A DNA stretch of 64,000 bases from Saxidomus purpurata (taxonomy: Eukaryota; Mollusca; Bivalvia; Venerida; Veneridae), in contig JAFMSR010000019.1 of assembly GCA_022818135.1 (NCBI GenBank), positions 6,011,773 to 6,075,772 of the forward strand. Direction: 5' to 3'. Under the pieces are notes generated by a model. The model was not told the DNA's origin. It did not search any database and saw only the letters and a program-made list of their open reading frames with translations. The position numbers were made by a program, and so were the translations under genes. Of this stretch, positions 56,136 to 64,000 are shown in pieces (the first letter of the stretch is position 1; each line of letters starts with the position of its first letter).

Positions 56136-57285
56136 AACTAGAAAACCGTTGAAATGTCTTTTCCTGACAACCCAGTTGATAAAATGTCGCCTAACTTGCT
56201 CTGTAGCATTCTTGCATTGTCCTTTTCTAAATAAGAAAGAAAATGGGTCCGGTCCAGTGCACGGAATGGGTCACTTTTACTAAATATAAACTTCTCATAC
56301 GGAATATTCTAGTAAGATGGCAAGAATTGCAGAGTAATTAGTGTCGCTGCGGTCTTGTCCTTTCATCGCATGGCCCAAAAATGAATATTGATCCTTTTGT
56401 GCAGACAGTAGTAAAACTGAATAGTCACAGCAACCTTAACCCTTGACCCACTAACCCCTAAATAGATATGCTTTTACTGTCCATTACTAATACCCTTACA
56501 TAGTTTGAGAGCTATAGGTGAAAGCATTGTTGAGGTATTGAGCCGAAAAATGATTTTTAAATGCAAGGCCAATGTAAACTCATGACTAAACCGGATACTA
56601 AGATAAAATTCCTATGCCCTCTTATTTCGTCAATTTTCGGAAACCATTTTACTTTTCAATGTCATTTGTGCATACCTGTCAAAATATCTTGTACCAAAGT
56701 GCATTCCGACAACTCCTAATTGCGTTTGTGCGAAAATGTGTCATGTGACTGAAACCCGCAAATTTTATAAGACTGTAAATAAAAGCGCGGGAAATAATGT
56801 TAACAAAGCGGTCGAGAATCTAACTCCACGCAGTGGTATCTCCTTAAAGCAAACATGACTGTGTTCTTTTCGTGTATTTGAAACATTCAAAATCGATGGT
56901 CTACTCCTGTCCTAATGTACTGGCTTTTATCAAGGTGTTTAATTCCAGAACGATGTTCATAATCGAGCAATTCAAAACATTATTCATTATTCCGGAACAC
57001 TAATCTAGTGAGACATATCCAGGAATGTTCCGGCTGCACGTACTCATATGCGGGAACAGTCCGCACATAATCTGAAACACTCATACTTCTCTTCCTATGT
57101 TCCTTTGACATTTGCAGTGTTATTTACACTCCGGACACCGAAAGGAATTCGCCAAATATACGTCAACATATATAATGTAACAATTTACACTGTGGTTTTT
57201 ATTGTACCCCTGCCAGGGGGATATGATAATGGATACCGTTCTACCATCACCCATTAATGTACGGGTTATTTCTCCTAAAACACTG
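56136..57285. other. non-coding, promoter-like strings only
   Basis: Sequence complexity is higher than in most of the window, but no exon is recognised. AGCGCGGGAAAT (about 56784) is E2F-like. Without a neighbouring gene this has little weight. Confidence 0.35.
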
Positions 57286-58315
57286 ACAGGAATTCAGTGA
57301 AACTTCATAAATTGCTTCTCTGTAAAGAGTACATGCGCATGTTATCAGTATGTTGCATTGCCATGGTAATCGTCTGTCCATCGTCTGTCCTTAAACTTTT
57401 CCTCGATAACACTCTAGAGGTCACAATTTTCATTTGACTTTCATGAAACTTATGATTTTATGGTCAGTGGGTCAAAGGTCAAGGTCACAGTAACCTCCGA
57501 TAGCGTATCCTTGATAACACTATACAGGTTGCAATTTTCATTGAGATTTCATCAAACTTGATGAGAAAGTTGCCAGCTACCTGTAGATGATATTATTGTT
57601 CAAGGGATCAGGGGGTTAAATGTCAAGGTTACAGTGACCCGAACTTAAAAACTCTTTTCCCTTCCATAATATGAAATTTAATCATCAACAACAGTCTTCA
57701 AACTTAATAGAATAATTGGTATTACTAGGTTGATGATCCCTACTTTTTTTCGAGTCAGTGGGTCACGTTCAAGGTCACAGCGACCGCTTTAAGTCTTTTC
57801 TTAATTACATTCAAATAGCTTTTCACAAAACTTTACTCAGAACAGTTCAGTCAGTCCAGATGGCGATACAAGTCATTTTAAACATCTTGTTCACGGAGGT
57901 ATTACCTTTTGATTAAGTTTTCATAAACGTTCGTGTCTGTACTATTTCTTAACCACAGGCTGGAATTCAACACATTTATATGGGAAGCTTTTTAATAAGA
58001 TGAGTGCGCATACATTACTTCAAGCACGTCCCGGTTTGATGAATTTTTCTCCTTTTGAATTATGGCCATTTGTACATATTATATATAGCACTTTGCACAT
58101 TTTGTCATGATTTCAACTGCTTTATTATCAAGAGGGGATGCGCATATTATCATCATGCTCCAGTGTAATGATTTTTCAAGGAGTTATTGCCCTTTGATTT
58201 CTTTTTTCGTAGACGGTTGTCAGCGCCATTTCTCTGCAACCTCAAACTGGAATTCAATAAATCTTCATAGGAAACTTCAGAATGTGGTGAGTAAGATATC
58301 TTTCCCTACTTTTTA
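57286..58315 (+). repeat. bivalve GGTCAAGGTCACAGT dispersed repeat
   Basis: Modules GTCAGTGGGTCAAAGGTCAA, GGTCACAGTAACC and CTTGATAACACTATACAGG recur with variation at about 57400, 57470, 57600 and 57760. They are followed by CTGGAATTCAACACATTTAT-type modules (57960, 58245). Several overlapping short frames are incidental. Confidence 0.6.
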
Positions 58316-59444
58316 GAAGTTAATTTTACCATCACAAAGATATTTTTAGAAATTAATTTTACCATCACAAAGACATTTGTCCCCATCTGGGCGTAGAACA
58401 GTTTAGGGCCTATACGTAGATCTGCGCGTGTTCGGTCATTATATTGATGTATCGATTATCAAATATTTTCAAATACTTAATGCCTACATCAAAATTGGAC
58501 TAAAACCTATTTCATTCAGGGTTATATAACAACCTTTCCGGATAATAATATTGAACATTACTATAGTTAGACAATGAATGATGTGCTATATATACGCCTA
58601 CAGGGTTGAAAATAGAAGTTAGTAATTATCTTAAGATCATTCATTAATACTGCAAATCTTTATTGAAGTACGTCTATACAAATGTGAATAAAATGAAACA
58701 AATGTGTCACTTTCATCTACAATCCAATACTATTCAACTTAAATTAGAAATCTTTACAGGTTGTCTCCCGCATCTGCACTTTTTCGTCATTGACATTGTT
58801 ATACTTTTACTGTATGGTAAATAATACAGGTAAGCTGAAATATTTGCAACATGATGATGAGATTAAACAATTCGTTTAGCAGAATTTTTTTCTTAATACC
58901 CAAGTGATCCAAGTTTTTAACAGTTCTAAAATTTTCCTTTTGCGATTCTTAAGTTCGTAAAGAAAGTCAGTTTAGAAATGCTTCTAGAATTCAATTCCAA
59001 ATTCGGAACAACCAAATCGACCCGCCTGTAGTGTGTAGGTGATACGTCTAATGAGTAACTGGGTGTATTTCATAACGAAGAAGTGCGAGAAATATTAAAC
59101 TTGTGAACTATGTTATTATAATAATATACATTTTTATAATTAGGTATTGACGTTGAAATGTCAATTGTTGATTTATATATCCCAATATCTTATACTCTTA
59201 TAATACAACTGCCTACATGAGAATTGAGACTCTCGTGTATCTGGCCCATAAAGACTTATCCATACAAATTATCTAGTAAAAGTTCGAAACTAACTCAGAT
59301 AAAACCAGATAAACTTCAGGATACAAACCCAGCCTAGTGATGTGTTTTCTCAAAGGACCCTTACATTTAATCTTCGGATTGAGGGGATGATACTTTTACA
59401 CAGATTTCGATGATAAAGGAACCCACATATACAAAATCAGCAGT
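58316..59444. other. non-coding, nothing recognised
   Basis: AT-rich. A short direct repeat AATTTTACCATCACAAAGA (58323 and 58357) is present. Confidence 0.45.
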
Positions 59445-60770
59445 TTTCAGGATGTATGGACATTTGTCTACAAACAGATTGGTTTCCACAAATCATTTAG
59501 TTATTTATTGAATAATTTGAGATCAAGCTTCCGGAGTTAAGCGACAAATAAGAAAACGCGTAAGTGTCAGTCAGCAACATTTCCAGACGACATTTGACAG
59601 GCCATTTCATAGTTTCCCTCACTGGAACGTACATTACTTGATGGACAAGATTGAAGTCACGTGACTTGAGGGATAAGATTAAATTCGAGTGATTTGAGGG
59701 ATAAGATTGAAGTCATGTGCCCTTAAGGGAAAAATTGACTTGACTTGAGGGATAAGAAAGAAGTCATGTGACTTGAGGGATAAGAAAGAAGTCATGTGAC
59801 TTGAGGGATAAGATTGAAGTCAAGTGACTTTAAGCCAACAAACTTTTGCTATAGCCAAGCTAAACGGAGTTTACTATAACTCCGTATATACCGACTTCGA
59901 ATTTAGCAAAATTCCGGATATAAGAACAAATTTTCTTGGTCCGATTTATTGAAAATTATATATGGATATAACATATTCCGGATATAAGGAACGTATTTAC
60001 GTCAGTTACATATAAGGTTTACTGTCACCCTTCTTCAAAATAAATAGTACCACAAGTTGATAGACGTCAGTGGATGCTCAAACGGTTCAACGTTTGCCGC
60101 TATAAGCGAAATTCCGGAAATAAAGGACACATTTTCTAGGCCCGATTTATTTCTTCTTTATTAAATTTGAAAATTCTACAAGGCGTTTGTTACCCTTTTA
60201 GAATAAACAGCCACAATTTGATAGAATTCAGCGGATGTGCAAACAGTTCATGAGGACTCACGAATGTTCAGGAGAGCTACAGAAAATACATTATGTTTAT
60301 GCTTGATCAGCAAACACCTGCGCAAATTCGGTATGTTTTATTTGTCCCATCCTTCTTATATAAGTGTTTGCTTTGAAGGTTTATATAAAAGATATGTCAG
60401 AATTAAGAATTTTAAGTACCTTTTGTCTATTATATACTATCATAAAAACCTACAATGCGTGCGTCAGTTTTTAACTAGAAGGACTCTCCATAAGCAGTCC
60501 ACGAAGATAAGGTTTAAATCAAATAGGCTAATCATACAAACCTGCAGTGAGTGCGTCAGTATTTAGCCTCAAGGGCCCTCTCTAAGTATCCCAGAAAGAT
60601 AAGGCTAAAATCAAATAGACTTAAGTACTTTGTTTATTGTTTTACAACACATACTATACCACTAAATTTTCTCAAGTATATATCATTATCAAATTTCTTA
60701 AGAAGTCTATAAATCTACCAAACTGCTCAATGAGATAACTCATTATTCGGATTACATGTTTTTTTTGTAA
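59445..60770 (+). repeat. duplicated segment, copy 2
   Basis: The counterpart of 54960-56135, diverged and expanded. The CACGTG-type array grows to about seven units (59630-59835; GTCACGTGAC at 59656-59665), MITE-like pieces occur twice, and the CCTAC...GCGTGCGTCAG unit is duplicated (60440 and 60540). The 109-residue frame at 60237-60566 has no domain. Confidence 0.7.
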
Positions 60771-60929
60771 CATAAGCAATGTTGACATCAAACTGCCAAA
60801 ACTTTTGTGCAAATACATGTTTATTGAATGTCAAAAGTGGAAAGACTTCGTTTTACAAAATTACACTGAGATTTTATGTAAAACACTATCACACATGCTA
60901 GTTATGAAAATCAATTGGATGAAACCATT

Positions 60930-61130
60930 CAACGTTCCTATGGAGCCCACAGTCGCACAGTGTTAGCGCGTTCTCCTCGGGATATGTTCGATCACCACCA
61001 GTGCCACGTTGGTGGTGTCCTTAAGCAGGACACAGATGTTTCTAAAATGCCTCTCTCTGTTCGAGGGTTTGAATCATCTGTAGTGAGTCTGGAAAACGAT
61101 AAATCTATATTGTAGATCAATCGAGAATAA
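60930..61130 (+). mobile_element. SINE family C, plus strand
   Basis: CAGTCGCACAGTGTTAGCGC (A-box region), ATGTTCGATCACCACC (B-box region), GGTGTCCTTAAGCAGGACAC, CTCTCTGTTCGAGGG and tail CAATCGAGAATAAAAA. It lies in copy 2 of the duplication at a place where copy 1 has no such sequence, so it is a later insertion. Confidence 0.7.
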
Positions 61131-61919
61131 AAAGTTAACGTTCACGCATGGACAGCAGTTATTAAATGTATCATTACAAACACCCCCTCCATATAGGAAT
61201 CACGTCACGTCTGTCCCGTGCCATCATCAAAAATGCCAAGTATAACTCAGAAACTATGTCGGATTTTTACCAAACTTGCTCTGCGCGACTCGTTTTAAAC
61301 GTCTAAATAACTGCATAATATTCGGCGTATCTGCCGCGGCCAATATGCCGGCGCGGCCTAAACGTTCATTTTTGTTTCTAAAATCGTAAAAATATATAGA
61401 TGCGGCCAATACAGTGAATGGCCTAGTGTCCGGAAATTACGGTACTCACATTAATTCCTTCCAAGTTCATATTTGCGGCGGGGGATCCGTTATTTCATTA
61501 TTAAAATAGTATTGTTGGATTGCTGTTGTTTTATTGTCTATTCTCGGCATATTGATCAGTTATTAGATCGGGTTCATCTCTTCATTCGGTAAAAGGTGAA
61601 AACTCAGTTTTTACCGTAGACTCAAATGCAATTTTATAAACTATATTATTTGACTATAGGTGAGATAGGGAGTTGTCTTTCTCCATTTTTCTTCTTCGAA
61701 AATAAAGATGCATAGAGACCACTTCTCTGACTATTTTATCATCTAAATCAATTAAACTGTTAGTTAACGATTTTAGTGTACGTTCAGCGTCGGTCATGTT
61801 TTTGCCGTTAAATTACGTCACGTTTGTACGTGCACATCACCCTAGGGCAGTTATGTGAAAAAAGCCCTGTGCGTGCAGGGCCAAAAACTGATAATACTTC
61901 TCGAGGACGGATAAACGTT
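61131..61919. other. non-coding, nothing recognised
   Basis: 61130-61165 still resembles copy 1 near 56110 (CATGGACAGCAGTTATTAAA). The rest, including a GCGGCC-rich patch near 61330-61410, shows no exon. Confidence 0.4.
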
Positions 61920-62372
61920 TTGTACATGAGATTAGATATTTGGCATGTAGCATTGCCTAGTGGACCTCTACCAAGATTGTTCAATTTATGTCAAAATTGA
62001 CCCGAGGAGGGGGGGGGGGGGTCACTTGATTTTAAATAGGCTTATATATAGGAAAATTAAATTATCCAAGGGAAAATAATGCAATTTCCAGACATTTGAA
62101 AAGTGTTGGAGTAGTCTCCCTTTTCACCGTTTGGATACAACATTGTCTTTACATAGGAAACCACAAGACATAGAGCTCATATAGTTTGCATGTAGCATTG
62201 CTTACTGGACTTATACTAAGATTGTTCAAATCATTACCCGCGGGTAAAAATTGACCCCGCCCATGAGGTCACTTGAATTTTCATAGGCTTATGTAGTAAA
62301 AACTTTAAAAACCTTCTTCTTTGAAACCACAAGGTCTAGAAAGGTCTTAAAGCCTTGGCCTGTCTTTTTCAG

Positions 62373-62403
62373 GATCCTGAGAAGACCTTCAACTAGAAGG
62401 AGA
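62373..62403 (+). pseudogene. MIC13: MIC13 exon 4 relic
   Basis: TTTTTCAG is kept, but the exon keeps only about 25 bases around GAGAAGACCTTCAACTA. Deletions remove the first third and most of the end, and any frame stops at once. No copies of exons 1-3 accompany it. Confidence 0.75.
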
Positions 62404-62520
62404 AGAACTTGGGAAAAATTGACAAAGAATTATGGAATAAATGGCAAAGAATTTCTGAAAAATGACAGAAGTGTTTGAAAAACAACATAATATTTGAGAC
62501 TTTTATCAATTTCATGTTAA

Positions 62521-62735
62521 TTTTATAGCCGCATTAGCACTGTGAATACCTATATATAGAAAAATGAATTTACAGATCAAATAATGATAGAAATGTGTTT
62601 CATTTATTTGATAACAATGTTTACATACAAATATATATTATGTTGTCAGTCAGTAATTCTTATTCATTGGAAAAAACAACAACTGTGCTATATTTATAGC
62701 AATGTACTTCTAAAGTGCTAGTGGGACTTTAACAG
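62521..62735. mobile_element. MITE family 1, deleted copy
   Basis: TAGCCGCATTAGCACTGTG at the left and AAGTGCTAGTGGGACTTTAA at the right; about 95 bp shorter inside than the orthologous insertion at 42492-42806. Confidence 0.6.
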
Positions 62736-63109
62736 AAATTTACAGTTCATTGAACATATTGTGACAGTGCTAATGAGACTTTAAAAAACTGTCTGTGTCA
62801 GTAAATGTTAATGACAAGGGAATGCAGATAATTCAAATCAGAACACCATCTTAGATAGATTTCAGAGGAAGTTTAGAATGTTGTGAAAATCTTTGAAATG
62901 CAAACATTTTTATATTATATGAATGTGAAATACTGTATTACTATGTAAAATGAAAAAAATAATAATAAAACAGAAAACAGTAAACAGTTTTCAAAACTTG
63001 TTGTCAGAAGTTTAGGGTCCCTGTTACCCTGGCGAATATCCTCCAAAAGCATTGGAATTACTTGAAACATTGCCAGAGAAATTTTAACGTTATTTGCCTG
63101 CATTTCAAT

Positions 63110-63492
63110 ACAGTGCAACCTCTCAGGAGCGAACACCCTTAGGAACACAGAAATATGTTTGTGGTAGAGAGATGAGGCTGTGCCGAGTTCCCGCGAAACA
63201 GTTACCCGAAGTGACGGATATTTCTATCTGAACTAAGTATCTCATGGTAAAAACGTTTTCTTGCATACCGTCTTGCACTTTAGAATAGATATTTAAATAC
63301 AAACTTATCGAAATGATGCATTCTAGTATAAAACAAACGTTATTCAGATGCTGTGTTTTAGAAAGTGACGTCACATTGTTTATAACATTACAACATAAGT
63401 AATTCACGCGAGTCATCTGACATTGGGGGTAGTAACATGAGATTTTCCAGCACTGGTAAAAACTGCAGATATCCTGATCTGGAATGCAATTA
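63110..63492 (+). mobile_element. continuous MITE region (unoccupied site)
   Basis: CAGTGCAACCTCTC ... TTCTTGCATACCGTCTTGCA ... CTTTAGAATAGATATTTAAA ... GATCTGGAATGCAA. It is uninterrupted where 43264 and 51512 are separated by 8.25 kb in the other copy. Confidence 0.75.
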
Positions 63493-63504
63493 AAGAAAAT
63501 GTCT

Positions 63505-64000
63505 TTTCAGGGAGGTTGTTCAGGGAGGTTGTTGTTCAGGGAGGTTGTTGTTCAGGGAGGTTGTTGTTCTGGGAGGTTGTTGTTCTGGAAGGTTGTTGTT
63601 CTGGGAGGTTGTTGTTCAGGGAGGTTGTTGTTCAGGGAGGTTGTTGTTCATGGAGGTTGTTGTTCAGGGAGGTTGTTGCTCATGGAGGTTGTTGTTCAGG
63701 GAGGTTGTTGTTCAGGGAGGTTGTTGTTCTGGGAGGTTGTGGTTCAGGGAGGTTGTTGTTTTGGGAGGTTGTTGTTCAGGGAGGTTGTTGCTCAGAGAGA
63801 TTGTTGTTCAGTGGAGTTGTTGTTCAGGGAGGTTGTTGTTCAGGGAGGTTGTTGTTCAGGGAAGTGTTGTTCAGGGAGGTTGTTGCTCAGGGAGGTTGTT
63901 GTTCAGGGAGGTTGTTGTTCAGGGAGGTTGTGGTTCAGGGAGGTTGTTGTTCAGGGAGGTTGTTGTTCAGGGAGGTTGTTGTTCAGTGGAGTTGTTGTTC
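63505..64000 (+). repeat. 16-bp minisatellite, second array (runs off the window)
   Basis: GGGAGGTTGTTGTTCA units, more homogeneous than 51770-52690 and mostly TTGTTC variants. It continues past the right edge. Confidence 0.95.

Larger units (their letters stand above)
61920..64000 (+). repeat. second copy of the MIC13 3' region
   Basis: Starting at GTACATGAG, the sequence follows 41772-43264 and then 51512-52690 in order: intron 3 repeat, exon 4 relic, stop-codon repeat relic, MITE family 1 (deleted), CAGT end, split MITE (here continuous), 16-bp array. The 8.25-kb unit is absent. Confidence 0.8.

Noticed and set aside
60237..60566. 109-residue open frame
   Set aside because: Lies in the diverged duplication; the corresponding frame is not kept in copy 1 (54960-56135) and no domain is seen.

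Overview
The window reads as nuclear DNA of a bivalve mollusc, probably clam-like. It is AT-rich and dominated by non-coding repeats. Several dispersed repeats are of types I know from bivalve genomes: AACAAGAGGGCC-type elements ending in a GCTCACCT hairpin, GTGACCTAGTTTTTGAC-type modules, tRNA-derived SINEs with an ACAACAAC tail, and a ~165-bp repeat block. Genus and species cannot be fixed from this sequence alone. Nothing bacterial or viral is visible. There is one 500-N assembly gap (53697-54196).

Only one gene is recognised with confidence: a four-exon homologue of MIC13/QIL1, a small subunit of the mitochondrial MICOS complex (+ strand, 37468-42277, predicted 102 aa). It was assembled from four short exons with matching splice phases. 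Its start codon lies inside a YY1-type motif and an E2F-type site lies about 190 bp upstream. The exon-2 acceptor closes a tandem array of acceptor-like units, and the stop codon is the first unit of a tandem repeat. A possible first exon of a second gene (minus strand, 1058-1157) would encode a signal anchor and continues off the left edge.

Layout. 1-9 kb: putative exon, a 54-bp array, SINEs and MITEs. 9.06-10.04 kb: a three-layer nest (SINE > TTAA-type MITE > long-TIR MITE). 10-16.4 kb: small tandem arrays, an (ATT)n tract, a bivalve element, a foldback element and a 25-bp minisatellite. 17-30 kb: SINEs, a hammerhead-like motif, several MITEs and a ~1.6-kb 60-bp satellite. 31-36.7 kb: a ~165-bp repeat element, a minisatellite and a second nested stack. 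37.4-42.3 kb: MIC13, with transposon relics in its introns. 43.27-51.51 kb: an 8.25-kb composite unit with >1-kb terminal inverted repeats and TA flanks, holding a deleted Mutator-like element (9-bp target duplication, one PHD-type zinc-finger exon), a LINE relic (reverse transcriptase/RNase H) and a MITE. 51.5-52.7 kb: a 16-bp minisatellite. 54.9-61.2 kb: a diverged duplication with CACGTG-containing repeats. 61.9-64 kb: a second copy of the MIC13 3' region without the 8.25-kb unit, so it serves as an empty site.

Most long open frames in the window are by-products of minisatellites or mobile elements. The main biological interest is the clear history of nested insertions, and the repeated placement of tandem arrays on splice acceptors, a start codon and a stop codon.
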